Shown here piece by piece: positions 6,368 to 15,151 of a stretch of 48,133 nt of DNA. Position numbers and translations under genes: made by a program. Each line of letters opens with the position of its first letter. The stretch's first letter is position 1. Below the pieces are notes generated by a model. The model was given only the letters and a program-made list of their open reading frames with translations, searched no databases and had not been told where the DNA came from. This DNA is from Clostridia bacterium (GTDB taxonomy: Bacteria > Bacillota > Clostridia > Peptostreptococcales > Caminicellaceae): contig JAKSBP010000003.1 of assembly GCA_022361035.1 (NCBI GenBank), forward strand, positions 1 through 48,133. The letters run 5' to 3'.

Positions 6368-8500
6368 TTGTCTGATAAAGATATAAAAAAATCCTATCAA
6401 AAAAGTGCTGAAAGAATGGAGGGGAGTAATACTACCTTGGGCTCCAAGCTTACCAGCGAAGATTATAATGATCCAAATATTAATACTAGTGGATTCAAAA
6501 ACAAAAAGGTTGACTATGAAAAAATTGAAAAATCACCTTCTATGGAAGAGGTTCATAAATGGCAAAGAGAACACATAAATAAGGATGATCAATCTAAAGA
6601 AGGCTATCCACTAAATATAATCATTGACCCTGCAATGAGGGAGATGTATCAGGTTGTTCACGATGCTGATATGACAAATGTTTTCGATAGGTTTTCTCAG
6701 CAACAGCCTATCCAATGTAAATTTTGCATTGAGGGCCTTTCTTGTCAATTATGTGCCAATGGTCCATGTCGTATTAATTCCAAGGTTCCTAGAGGTACAT
6801 GTGGTGTTGATGCCCACACTATGGTTGCAAGAAACTTCATGTATAGACATGTTACAATAGGTACAGCAGCAAATATTTTCCACGCTCATCAAGCTGCCAG
6901 AACACTTAAAGCAGCAGGTCAATCTCCAGAAAGTGGATTAAAAATAAGAGATCCTGAAAAGCTTAAAAAGTTTGCAGATATGGCTGGTCTTGATGCCAAT
7001 AAACCAATCAATGAGTTGTCAGTAGTTTTTGCTGACTGGGTTATCAATAATATCCATGCTCCTTATGATACTGAATGTAAAGCTGTAGAATCATTTGCAC
7101 CTACAGAACGTAAGGAGCTTTGGAGAAAGCTTGGCCTTTTCCCTGGTGGAGGATATAGTGAGGTTGCATATGCTCAAACCAGCTGTATGACCAACTTTAG
7201 ATCAGATCCAGTTGAATTTCTTCTAAATAGTGTCCGTCTCGGTATTGCTAATGAATATCAAGGATTATTTCTACTAGATATAGTACAAGAAATACTTATG
7301 GGAACTCAAAAGATATCAATGAAGAAGCAGAACATGGGTCTTCTAAAAGAGGGTATGATAAATATCGTTACCAATGGTCATATGCCCCTTCTTGCCCATG
7401 TGGCAATAGACATAGCTTCTACCGATGAATGGCAGCAAAAAGCAAAAGCTGCCGGTGCAGATGGAATTCAAATTTTGGGTCATGTATGTGAAGGTCAACA
7501 ATTAATTAACTATGAAGGAACCCATGACCAAAAAGCCTATGCTGGTCAAGAGGGTGAATGGTTATCTCAAGAATATCTACTTGCCACTGGAGTAGTAGAT
7601 TTATTTATGTTTGATTACAATTGTACTCTAGCTACTATGCCATTGTATGCTAAAAAATTTGGAACTAAACTTCTCAGCACCCATCCAGTAATTAAACTTC
7701 AAGGAACGGAAACTCTAGACTTTGTTCCTGAAAAAATGGCTGAACAAGCTGTAAAGGCTTTAGATATGGCCATAGAATCCTACAAAGAACGTAAAGCTTC
7801 AAATAGAAAGGTATATATTCCACCCCATGTTTCAGATTGTATGGTTGGTTTCAGTACTGAGTCTATAAAAGAAGCCCTTGGGGGAAGCTTTGCTCCTCTA
7901 ATCGAACAAATAGCCAATGGTAACATCAGGGGCATTGCTACAGTAGTTGGATGTACTACTGCAAGATTTGGCCAAGGGGGAAGTAATATATTTAAGATAA
8001 CTAAGGGATTAATTGAAAACAATATCCTGGTTTTATCTGGAGGATGTACTTCTTCTGTAATGGAATATACTGGACTCACTAATCCCAAAGCTGCCGATGA
8101 AGCTGGTGAAGGATTGAAGGCTGTTTGTAAACAACTTGGTGTACCACCAGTTCTTACATACGGTGCCTGTGTAGATATCGGTAAAATGACTCAAACTGCT
8201 AAGGAAATTGCAGATGCACTTAATGTTGATACTAATAAGCTTCCATTGGTAATAGGTGCACCGGAATATTTAGAGCAAAAAGCTGTTGCCGATGCTTGTA
8301 CGGCAGTTGCCCTAGGGTGGCTTGTACACGTTGCTCCAGTACCATCAATCACAGGAAGTGATCTCGTAGTTAAGACACTTACTGAGACTACTGAAACCCT
8401 TGGTTTAGGCAAAGTTGTAGTCGAAATGGATGCAGAAAAGACTATCCAGATTTATAAAGATCATATTGAAAAGAAACGCGGAGAATTGGGATTGCAATAG
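6368..8500 (+). CDS. cooS: anaerobic carbon-monoxide dehydrogenase catalytic subunit
   Basis: Nickel-iron CO dehydrogenase, which interconverts CO and CO2. I start at TTG 6368 because AGAGGAGG sits 7 nt upstream; ATG 6335 would include that site as codons. Counted from TTG (710 aa), the B-cluster cysteines are C126, C129, C134 and C145. The D-cluster motif is C117-x2-C120, not the common C-x7-C, which suggests a [2Fe-2S] D-cluster as in the Desulfovibrio vulgaris enzyme. All C-cluster ligands are recognisable: H338, C374, C419, C529, C560, C601, with the conserved lysine K638 (EYLEQKA). Compared with typical CooS (about 630-640 aa) there is an extra polar N-terminal region of about 75 residues. 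No cooF, cooC, acs or hydrogenase gene is adjacent, so this is a solitary CODH whose electron partner is encoded elsewhere. The family call is very secure. Confidence 0.95.
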   Translation: MSDKDIKKSYQKSAERMEGSNTTLGSKLTSEDYNDPNINTSGFKNKKVDYEKIEKSPSMEEVHKWQREHINKDDQSKEGYPLNIIIDPAMREMYQVVHDADMTNVFDRFSQQQPIQCKFCIEGLSCQLCANGPCRINSKVPRGTCGVDAHTMVARNFMYRHVTIGTAANIFHAHQAARTLKAAGQSPESGLKIRDPEKLKKFADMAGLDANKPINELSVVFADWVINNIHAPYDTECKAVESFAPTERKELWRKLGLFPGGGYSEVAYAQTSCMTNFRSDPVEFLLNSVRLGIANEYQGLFLLDIVQEILMGTQKISMKKQNMGLLKEGMINIVTNGHMPLLAHVAIDIASTDEWQQKAKAAGADGIQILGHVCEGQQLINYEGTHDQKAYAGQEGEWLSQEYLLATGVVDLFMFDYNCTLATMPLYAKKFGTKLLSTHPVIKLQGTETLDFVPEKMAEQAVKALDMAIESYKERKASNRKVYIPPHVSDCMVGFSTESIKEALGGSFAPLIEQIANGNIRGIATVVGCTTARFGQGGSNIFKITKGLIENNILVLSGGCTSSVMEYTGLTNPKAADEAGEGLKAVCKQLGVPPVLTYGACVDIGKMTQTAKEIADALNVDTNKLPLVIGAPEYLEQKAVADACTAVALGWLVHVAPVPSITGSDLVVKTLTETTETLGLGKVVVEMDAEKTIQIYKDHIEKKRGELGLQ

Positions 8501-8658
8501 GAGCTGTATCATAAAACCATCTTATAAATTCAGCCTCGGGGTGTTTCAAAATGTACGTGCTAAGTCACTGTAATTTCAAACAACACAGAAATTCGTCATT
8601 CTGAGACCCCCCTATTTGCATCTAGTTCTATGGGTTTTTAATAACTAGAAAAGCTGTT

Positions 8659-8985
8659 TTATTTTCTATTAATAGATTGATCTTTAAATTCTAAGCCTTG
8701 CTTATGTGTAGATAATAAATTGATATTATTAAATACTTTTGGAATTAAGTCAGCCGGAATATTACCAATCTCTTTCATTTCTATATTTCTCCATCCTGTA
8801 CCTGTAGCAACAACAAGTAATTGCCCATCCTTACAATTATTAAAATAAACTTTTCTATTTTGTTGTGTATGTCCAACATTAGGTGGGTCCAGCACATGAA
8901 TTTCTGATGGGCACTCATCTATTTTAATACGATGGATTTCCCCGTTAATTATCATACCAAAATGGTAATTACTATATCTATCCAT
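8659..8985 (-). CDS. hypothetical protein, 108 aa
   Basis: The start is ATG at 8985; an AGGAGG lies about 14 nt upstream, rather far, but an in-frame stop excludes a longer product. The protein is soluble and beta-rich: HFGMIINGEIHRIKIDECPS, then KVYFNNCKDGQLLVVATGTG, then a short helical end. There is no signal peptide, membrane segment or recognised motif. It sits between cooS and a degenerate recombinase, each separated by more than 100 nt, so it probably forms its own transcription unit. The 158-nt gap before cooS holds CATTCTGAG-type repeat-like sequence but no gene. Confidence 0.55.
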   Translation of the reverse strand: MDRYSNYHFGMIINGEIHRIKIDECPSEIHVLDPPNVGHTQQNRKVYFNNCKDGQLLVVATGTGWRNIEMKEIGNIPADLIPKVFNNINLLSTHKQGLEFKDQSINRK

Positions 8986-9097
8986 AATCTTTTACTAAAT
9001 CCTCCTTCTTCAATTGTAAAGTATTATATAGATAGTATTTCATAATGACTAACATTTACTATGCCAATAATTACTCATTTTGGATATTCTTCATATC

Positions 9098-10075
9098 TTA
9101 TTTACTATCATCCTTTAATCTAAAATTTATATAGTCGATAGCATTATCTTGAAGTTGGGGAATCCTATAAGGGTATCTGTCAGCAAATCTAATATCACTC
9201 CAACCAAACTGCTCCATGGTTTGACTCCTGGAAGCCCCATATTTAAGGCACATATAGGCGGCTGTGTGTCTTAAATCCCTTGGAGAGTAGGAATAGTTCA
9301 ATTTAGCATCTTTACAGGCTTTTTCAAGAACCAGCCTTATCCATCTAGAGCTTATAGGCTTATTGAACCTATTTAAAAAAACGTAACCATCATGTTTTAT
9401 AGGTTCCCCATTAACTCTATACTCTGCCAAAAGCTTTACAATATCCATGTGTATCTTAACCAATCTTTCTCGACCATTAGAGAGTTTGAACTTAATTCCA
9501 GCATTATTATCAGCATCCTCAAATATTTGATTCCATTTTAAATTTATGGTTTCCTTTACCGTAAGGCCACTTGTAAATATCAACATGAGAGCTAGGTAAT
9601 CTCTAAGATTATATTTTTTTAAAGTAGTAATAAGCCTATCAAGCTCCTCCCAGGATACTATTTTCTCTTCACTAATATTTCTTCCAGCTTTAGGTTTATC
9701 AGTAGTTTTAAAATGATTAAAAAAATCCTTGGGAATAAAATCATATATTGATTTTAAACTTTCAACATGATTAGAAAAGCTAAAGAGATAAGAATATATT
9801 TTTTCAGCAGTAGCAATAGATATCTTATTTTTCTTAGTATGAAATAGTATCTTCCCTAGCCTTAATTTATCATCTATACCTTTGTTTACCTTTCCATTTA
9901 AGTACTCTATATATTTATTACAATCTTCATAAGTAATCATTAGAAAATCTTTTTCAATAAAATAGCTAAATCTTTGTATCTCTCTTCTATAATCACTTTT
10001 AGTTTTATTTAATTTGAAGTTTAAAGTAAAATCTTCCAGCAGTAACTTACTATTAGAAGATAAATAATTTTCCAT
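9098..10075 (-). CDS. tyrosine-recombinase-family protein with altered active site
   Basis: The 325-residue product has the two-domain build of phage-type integrases: an N-terminal SAM-like core-binding domain (about 10-115) and a catalytic-fold domain (about 140-310). The motifs are clear but degenerate. The first arginine box reads SGLTVKETINL with Thr172 where Arg is expected. The H-x-x-R box reads SPRDLRHT with Arg266 in place of His, while Arg269 is kept. The LGH box reads FGWSDIRFADRY with Trp292 and the nucleophile Tyr301. Loss of Arg I normally abolishes strand cleavage, so it may be a DNA-binding protein or an inactive relic, although the frame is intact. The start is ATG 10075 with GGAGTG upstream. 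It stands alone between two unrelated genes and no attachment-site repeats were seen. Confidence 0.8.
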   Translation of the reverse strand: MENYLSSNSKLLLEDFTLNFKLNKTKSDYRREIQRFSYFIEKDFLMITYEDCNKYIEYLNGKVNKGIDDKLRLGKILFHTKKNKISIATAEKIYSYLFSFSNHVESLKSIYDFIPKDFFNHFKTTDKPKAGRNISEEKIVSWEELDRLITTLKKYNLRDYLALMLIFTSGLTVKETINLKWNQIFEDADNNAGIKFKLSNGRERLVKIHMDIVKLLAEYRVNGEPIKHDGYVFLNRFNKPISSRWIRLVLEKACKDAKLNYSYSPRDLRHTAAYMCLKYGASRSQTMEQFGWSDIRFADRYPYRIPQLQDNAIDYINFRLKDDSK

Positions 10076-10271
10076 AGATATATCACTCCATGTTAATTAG
10101 GGATTTTTTTAGTATTTGTATGTTTTTATTATAGCAAAAATTATTGATTGAATAAATTATTTAGGTTTGTTTATTTTATTTCAAGAGTACATGTTCTACT
10201 CGGAATATAGTTCAAGCAAATAGATTTAGCCCCTATTTTATTACCGAAAATTTCAGATTTTGTAAATTTAT

Positions 10272-11471
10272 TTATTCTGCTATTTTACTTAAAGCCGTAA
10301 ATCCTTTTAATTTCCTGCTAAATAAAATTATGAAATAAGATAAAATAAATATTATGGCCGACATGACAAATGGCATCTTTGGATATATGTCTAACAATGC
10401 TCCTGCAAATAAAGATCCACCAACCATCCCTACTGAATTGGCAGAGTTTTGAAGTCCCATAATTTTACCATGCTCCTCCTTACTTAAGTTTGATATCATT
10501 GTTTGTAGTAAAGGTCTAAACATTGATATAACAAATATAAATATTAAAAATACAATTATAGAAAATATAGAAAACAGATTATCTACAAATGAAAGAATTA
10601 TAAGGGTTACGCCCGTAGCTAGTAAGACATATTTAAGGGATGCTTTATCCCCATACCTTTGAGAAACCCTTGGTGTTAGGTAAATATTTGCTATCATCCC
10701 TACAATACCTGTAAGGGCCATATAGTAACCAATTTGTAAAGGATTTAAATCTAAGTACCTCTTTAGAAAGTAGTTTATACCTGTAGTATAAGCTATATAT
10801 GAAAAGGATGTGAGTAAAACTAGTAGGAGTAGACTTCCCAAGGATGTAGGCAAATACTTCTTTACATCATCCTTAAATTCAAGAATAAAATGAGTAGATT
10901 TTTTATTCAAATTATCAAATTTCACATCACTATCGGGTAAAAAGAAATAAACTATTATAGAGTGTATAAAAAGCCCTATTGATTGAAATACAAAGGCATT
11001 ATGATAGTTATTGGCCCCTATATAGCCTCCTAAAAGATATCCTAGGGATATGGCAAATCCTGTTATAGCCGTATAATAGGCTATAGCTTTACTTCTATTT
11101 GTACTATCCGTTTCATCGACAATATAGGCTATTGCATTAGTGAACATTGAAGAAGCAAAGCCTCCCCCTAATACTCTAAATATAATTATCATAATAGGGT
11201 TTGTAGAAAATCCAAACCCTATTTGGGCAAGAGCATAGGCTATAGTAGGAATAGATAAAAATAGCTTTCTAGTTCTGTATTTATCTGATAAGCTCCCCCA
11301 GATTGGTGACATAGTAAAGCTTGCTACAGACATGGCAGCAAACATTATTCCATACATAAGTGATGACATATTGAGGCTAACAACTAACTCCGGTGTCACA
11401 GGATGGGCCATATTTGCTAAAACAGTCATGAAAAACATTACCATAATTAAATAGGATATCTTTTTATTCAA
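10272..11471 (-). CDS. MFS transporter (multidrug/tetracycline-type efflux)
   Basis: The protein of about 399 residues has 12 hydrophobic segments and belongs to the major facilitator superfamily. The motif between TM2 and TM3 reads WGSLSDKYRTRK (family G-x-x-x-D-R/K-x-G-R-R/K). A second half-motif between TM8 and TM9 reads TPRVSQRYGDKAS. Glycine-rich TM5 (GFAISLGYLLGGYIG) resembles the antiporter motif C of drug/H+ efflux pumps, so proton-driven export from the cytoplasm is likely; the substrate cannot be told. I start at TTG 11471, which has GAGGTG 6 nt upstream; GTG 11480 is the alternative. The gene follows the alcohol dehydrogenase on the same strand with a gap of about 70 nt and may be co-transcribed with it. 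Confidence 0.85.
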   Translation of the reverse strand: MNKKISYLIMVMFFMTVLANMAHPVTPELVVSLNMSSLMYGIMFAAMSVASFTMSPIWGSLSDKYRTRKLFLSIPTIAYALAQIGFGFSTNPIMIIIFRVLGGGFASSMFTNAIAYIVDETDSTNRSKAIAYYTAITGFAISLGYLLGGYIGANNYHNAFVFQSIGLFIHSIIVYFFLPDSDVKFDNLNKKSTHFILEFKDDVKKYLPTSLGSLLLLVLLTSFSYIAYTTGINYFLKRYLDLNPLQIGYYMALTGIVGMIANIYLTPRVSQRYGDKASLKYVLLATGVTLIILSFVDNLFSIFSIIVFLIFIFVISMFRPLLQTMISNLSKEEHGKIMGLQNSANSVGMVGGSLFAGALLDIYPKMPFVMSAIIFILSYFIILFSRKLKGFTALSKIAE

Positions 11472-11539
11472 AATAAGCACCTCATAAATTAAGATTTTAT
11501 CTATATAGTTTGTAAACTATAAATTGTAAAGATGTATAA

Positions 11540-12688
11540 CTAATCGAAATACTGCATATCTCCTTCAAATATAACCTTTAATATTTTCTCCATATCTTCT
11601 TTATGAACTTTTATGGGATTAGATCTAGTTGACCCCTTTAAAGAATTCTCCACTAAATCTTCAAAATCATTATAGAAATCCCCTTCATCTATTCCAGCTT
11701 CTTTAAATGAGATAGGTATACCTAGCAATTTATTTAGATTTATAACTTCTGTAACTAAATTATCTACTCCCATGCTCTTAGCTAAGAAGTTTAATTTTCT
11801 TTTTACAGTTCTATTCTTTGAATTGTAATGAAGCACATAAGGTAGTGCAATTCCGTTTAGAAGACCATGACCTAAACCATATTTACCTCCAATGGCATGG
11901 GATATCCCATGGGACATGCCAAGACCGACATTATGAAAGGCCATCCCCGCTATACATTGATAATTGTGGACTTTCTCCCGGCTTTCCATAGTATTTTCTT
12001 TATATGAAATTGGCAAATACTCAAATAGACCCATTATAGCTCCCCTAGTCAAACATTCAGTAAAATCATCGAGGTTATGATTTATGTAGCACTCTAGGGC
12101 ATGGGTCATGGCGTCCATTCCAGTCTCTGCTACAACATTACTTGGCATCGACATAGTAAGCTCTGGGTCTAATATTGCTATATCTGGTATAAATGCATTG
12201 GACTTTAATCCTATCTTTAAATCCCTATCCTTAAATGTAATCACAGCTGTTTTGGTAACCTCCGCACCTGTTCCTGAGGTTGTTGGTATTGAAATAAATT
12301 CAATATTTTTTCTAACACTTGGCAACGGTTCCTTTAATATATCTTCAAAATTTAGATTTGGATACTCATAAAATAGGGCCATAACCTTAGCAGCATCGAT
12401 TGGGGAACCCCCTCCTAATCCAATAACAGTGTCGGGTTTAAACACCTTCATCTCTAAAGCTCCCTCATTAACAATCTCAGTATCTGGATTTTTCCTGATG
12501 CCCGACATTATTCTATATTCCTTTTCCGATGTTTCTAGCATATTCTTTATTCTGTCAATAGTTCCATTGGAAAACATAGATTTTCCACCTGTTACAATGA
12601 AGATTCTTTTACCTTCAATTTCTTTAATATAATTAAGGCTGCCTCTACCAGTCACAAGTCTATCACCATTTAGCTTCAATATTTTCAT
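11540..12688 (-). CDS. iron-containing alcohol dehydrogenase
   Basis: The 382-residue product matches the group III (iron-dependent) alcohol dehydrogenase family in length and motifs. It has a Rossmann-type nucleotide site GLGGGSPIDAAK (about 91-102), STPTTSGTGAE-like IPTTSGTGAEVTKTAV, and the metal-ligand region ETGMDAMTHALECYINH with the conserved Asp-x-x-x-His pattern. The second pair of ligand histidines lies in FHNVGLGMSHGISHAIGG and YGLGHG. It reduces aldehydes or ketones, or oxidises alcohols, with NAD(P)H in the cytoplasm; butanol, propanediol and 4-hydroxybutyrate dehydrogenases belong here and the substrate cannot be assigned. The start is ATG 12688 after AAAGGTG. The MFS gene lies downstream on the same strand. 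Confidence 0.9.
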   Translation of the reverse strand: MKILKLNGDRLVTGRGSLNYIKEIEGKRIFIVTGGKSMFSNGTIDRIKNMLETSEKEYRIMSGIRKNPDTEIVNEGALEMKVFKPDTVIGLGGGSPIDAAKVMALFYEYPNLNFEDILKEPLPSVRKNIEFISIPTTSGTGAEVTKTAVITFKDRDLKIGLKSNAFIPDIAILDPELTMSMPSNVVAETGMDAMTHALECYINHNLDDFTECLTRGAIMGLFEYLPISYKENTMESREKVHNYQCIAGMAFHNVGLGMSHGISHAIGGKYGLGHGLLNGIALPYVLHYNSKNRTVKRKLNFLAKSMGVDNLVTEVINLNKLLGIPISFKEAGIDEGDFYNDFEDLVENSLKGSTRSNPIKVHKEDMEKILKVIFEGDMQYFD

Positions 12689-12871
12689 TCAATCCCGCAC
12701 CTTTCTACTTAAAATAACCCCCTGGGCTAATGAGGGGAAGAAAATTTTCCTATTCTAAAGGTTTCATTCATATTATATCACTCTTTAGTAACAATAAATA
12801 GTTTAGCATTAAAAGATATATACCCTTAAATTTAAAGTATAAATAACCTAAGGTATTTTAATTTTAGCAAG

Positions 12872-12893
12872 AAAAAATACCAGCTAAGCTGGC
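12872..12893 (-). terminator. terminator downstream of the 12922 gene
   Basis: On the minus strand GCCAGCTTAGCTGG is followed by TATTTTTTC. The CCAGCT/AGCTGG stem with the T run gives a compact rho-independent terminator 30 nt after the stop of the 12922-13191 gene. Confidence 0.7.
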
Positions 12894-12921
12894 AGGTACT
12901 TAAAAGGTTAATTAAGTTCTT

Positions 12922-13191
12922 TTAATTCCTCAATAGCTTGATAATAGCTTGATGTAGACTTTCTACCTTAGAAAATATTTTCTCTAATAGTTTAGTAAAA
13001 CCTAACATACTCTTTTGCAACCCTTCAATTTCTCTTTGCTGTATTTGAATAACCCTCTGTTGCTTTGATAATGCTAAATATACTTCCTTAAGCAATTCAT
13101 CATTTTGTTCCTCTAAGGCCATTTTAAGCTGTCGTAAATCGAAGTTGGCTATTTGACTATTTATATCCTTCATCATCTTATTTTTATTCAA
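12922..13191 (-). CDS. small coiled-coil protein, 89 aa
   Basis: The product is almost wholly predicted helix with heptad-like spacing of Leu/Ile. Residues 35-60 are especially regular (LLKEVYLALSKQQRVIQIQQ), followed by a second helix around KSMLGFTKLLEKIF. There is no signal peptide or membrane segment. A GGGGTTGAATAAAA stretch precedes the ATG, giving a weak ribosome binding site. It lies downstream of the KOW-like triple-repeat gene on the same strand (gap about 70 nt) and ends at the terminator 12872-12893, so it may be the last gene of that unit. No function can be assigned. Confidence 0.55.
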   Translation of the reverse strand: MNKNKMMKDINSQIANFDLRQLKMALEEQNDELLKEVYLALSKQQRVIQIQQREIEGLQKSMLGFTKLLEKIFSKVESLHQAIIKLLRN

Positions 13192-13264
13192 CCCCTTTAT
13201 ATAATTTTTTTATGATTTCTCTATTTTCCTCAAATTCAGTAAGATACTATCTTTTCCCTTAAAT

Positions 13265-14053
13265 TTAAAAAATAGAAACTATCTCATATTCATTTTTATT
13301 TTTTTGTTTTATTTTTCCATTAGATTTCATGCTTTTCATATAATGAGTTCTATAATTTGGAGTATCAAAAATTACAGCTTTATATCTATCATCATACTCT
13401 CTTATTTCTTCTAGTTCTTCCCTATTAAACCAATATCCATAACCATAGTCTATATTCCCCTCACAATCATGGCACTCTTCATAATATTCATCAAGCTCTA
13501 CTGCATATAATGAGCAATCATCTTCATCAATAAATATTATGGTTCCCACCTCTCCTTTAAACATGCCCTTCGTGATAACAACTCTTGAATCTTTATCCAT
13601 ATCCTTTCTACTTTTATACTTCATTTCTTCAATTAATATGATTTCTTTATAGTTAAACCATGATCCGTACCCCTCCTTAGCATATCCATAACAACTATGA
13701 CCAAATACATATTTCTCAAACTCAACTCCAATATCTGATTCACTGCCTTCAATGTCAAAATAGACTACTCGTCCCTTTATGTTTTGAAAATTACCATTAT
13801 CTATAACTACTACTTCATCTCCGATTCTAAAGCCTTTGTACTCCAATATGTATTCTCCTTCTTCAAGCCACCAGCCAAACCCCTCCTTTATCCTTCCCCC
13901 TAATGAGCATCTATTAGGGTCAAAACCTTCAAATTTTACCCCTATAGTACTATCTGATTTATCAATTAAAACTACTGTAGCTATTTCACCCCTATAATTC
14001 CCATCAACGATTTGGACTCTTCTTCCTACTAATCCTTCCTGTTCTCTTTCCAT
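13265..14053 (-). CDS. protein with three KOW-like tandem units
   Basis: The 262-residue product consists of three related units of about 70-80 residues. Unit 1 (about 6-72) runs from VGRRVQIVDGNYRGEIATVV to GFGWWLEEGEYI. Unit 2 (about 76-143) runs from IGDEVVVIDNGNFQNIKG through GHSCYGYAKEGYGSWF. Unit 3 (about 153-216) runs from SRVVITKGMFKGEVGTIIFI through CHDCEGNIDYGYGYWF. Each opens with a KOW-like hairpin (V-x-I-x-x-G-x-[FY]-x-G-x-x-G/A-x-V), then an acidic strand (VKFEGFD, VEFEKYV, VELDEYY), then a Cys/Gly stretch, and ends in G-[YF]-G-x-W. KOW folds bind RNA, ribosomes or RNA polymerase; similar units occur in phage and accessory proteins of unknown role. The C-terminal tail is basic. 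It follows the 14102 gene on the same strand with a 48-nt gap. Confidence 0.65.
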   Translation of the reverse strand: MEREQEGLVGRRVQIVDGNYRGEIATVVLIDKSDSTIGVKFEGFDPNRCSLGGRIKEGFGWWLEEGEYILEYKGFRIGDEVVVIDNGNFQNIKGRVVYFDIEGSESDIGVEFEKYVFGHSCYGYAKEGYGSWFNYKEIILIEEMKYKSRKDMDKDSRVVITKGMFKGEVGTIIFIDEDDCSLYAVELDEYYEECHDCEGNIDYGYGYWFNREELEEIREYDDRYKAVIFDTPNYRTHYMKSMKSNGKIKQKNKNEYEIVSIF

Positions 14054-14101
14054 TACTTAACTTCCCCTCTCCAGTTTTCATTTTCATATGGAGATTAACA
14101 C

Positions 14102-14506
14102 TTAAGCTCCTACTATCTGAAACACCAATTTTGAGTAATCATTTCTATTCATATTCATTTTCTTTGCCATTCCCTTAGAAACTTTATAGAAATAGGACTT
14201 TACAATTAACCATGATTTTTCTGTTCTATCTCTACTAAAATCAAAGATTACATTTTTCAAGTATACTATGGACCTCCTTAATGTCTTTGCTTTTTCTAAC
14301 TCTTTAACCATTTCTAAAGGCTTGCTTACATCATCAAACTCCATATACAGATTGACTTTATTTTCATGGGATTTTATTATTAATCTTTCTCCAATTTGAA
14401 ATCTACCTATTCTATATTCAATAAAATAAATTTTACCTGGTTCATCTCTCTTGATCATTCCACCTACTGTTCCTAAACCACAGATGATAACATTCCTAAC
14501 AATCAT
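14102..14506 (-). CDS. hypothetical protein, 134 aa
   Basis: The start is ATG 14506 with GGAGGAG 7 nt upstream, a strong signal. The product is soluble and basic. It has an N-terminal beta-rich part with a glycine-rich turn (IICGLGTVGGMIKRDEPG) and IYFIEYRIGRFQIGERLIIK, then helices rich in Lys/Arg (MVKELEKAKTLRRSIVYLK), and a C-terminal half with many aromatic and basic residues (SYFYKVSKGMAKKMNMNR). The glycine-rich turn looks superficially like a nucleotide-binding loop, but the rest does not fit a Rossmann domain. It is the first gene of a unit with the triple-repeat protein and the coiled-coil protein. Confidence 0.55.
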   Translation of the reverse strand: MIVRNVIICGLGTVGGMIKRDEPGKIYFIEYRIGRFQIGERLIIKSHENKVNLYMEFDDVSKPLEMVKELEKAKTLRRSIVYLKNVIFDFSRDRTEKSWLIVKSYFYKVSKGMAKKMNMNRNDYSKLVFQIVGA

Positions 14507-15151
14507 AATTCTCCTCCTTCTTCTTGCGTTTTTCTATTATTATTTTTTTATTTTATTTCACCTTTTTTTGTTTACTTTCCATTTTAATATTCTATAGCTA
14601 TAAAATTTTAAAGGTATATATCTTTATAAATCCTTTTTATTTTATACTATGTTAATTAAAAACTGATATACTTTATGGAGCAAGTAATTCCCTATACAAC
14701 ATACTAAAAATCTATTATTTTAGGATATAAATATTATCCAAATATCGACTGTTTATATCCTAAAATAATATAGATTTTTTACATTATACTCTGGGTCTAC
14801 CCCTTAAGTTAATATTTTTAATTATAATATTAAGGCATTTATTATTGCGAAAATTATGTAGTGAAACATAGAATTTTAGTACTTATTTTCATATTTTGTT
14901 TTTTATTGTATATATTTTTATTTTTTTATTTTATTTTGTCAATTTTTGGAACTTTTAGTTAAGATTTATTTTTATAAAATCAAATAATTTCATTTTTAAA
15001 TCATAAATTAAATGGAAAATATTAGTAATAAATATATTGTAACATATCATGGTAAATAATTACAACTTATTTATTTTACATTTTTATTTTTTTTACATTA
15101 TTTTTCCCAAATTTCAAGACTTACTTAAAATTGTAAGCTCCTAAATGCTTC
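14507..15151. other. 640-bp AT-rich gap
   Basis: No coding frame is seen. The gap contains the long hairpin 14706-14779 and long runs of A/T (14820-15110) of very low complexity. It separates the 17544-15152 unit from the 14506-12922 unit. Confidence 0.45.
14706..14779. terminator. long inverted repeat, probable bidirectional terminator
   Basis: The left arm 14706-14731 starts AAAAATCTAT and ends GGATATAAA. The right arm 14752-14779 is its reverse complement with one 2-nt bulge. About 26 bp of stem ends in TTTTT on both strands and lies downstream of the 15152 gene. Confidence 0.6.

Noticed and set aside
7780..8088. Minus-strand ORF inside cooS (also 8191-8412)
   Set aside because: Antisense shadows of the strongly conserved cooS coding sequence, without ribosome binding sites.
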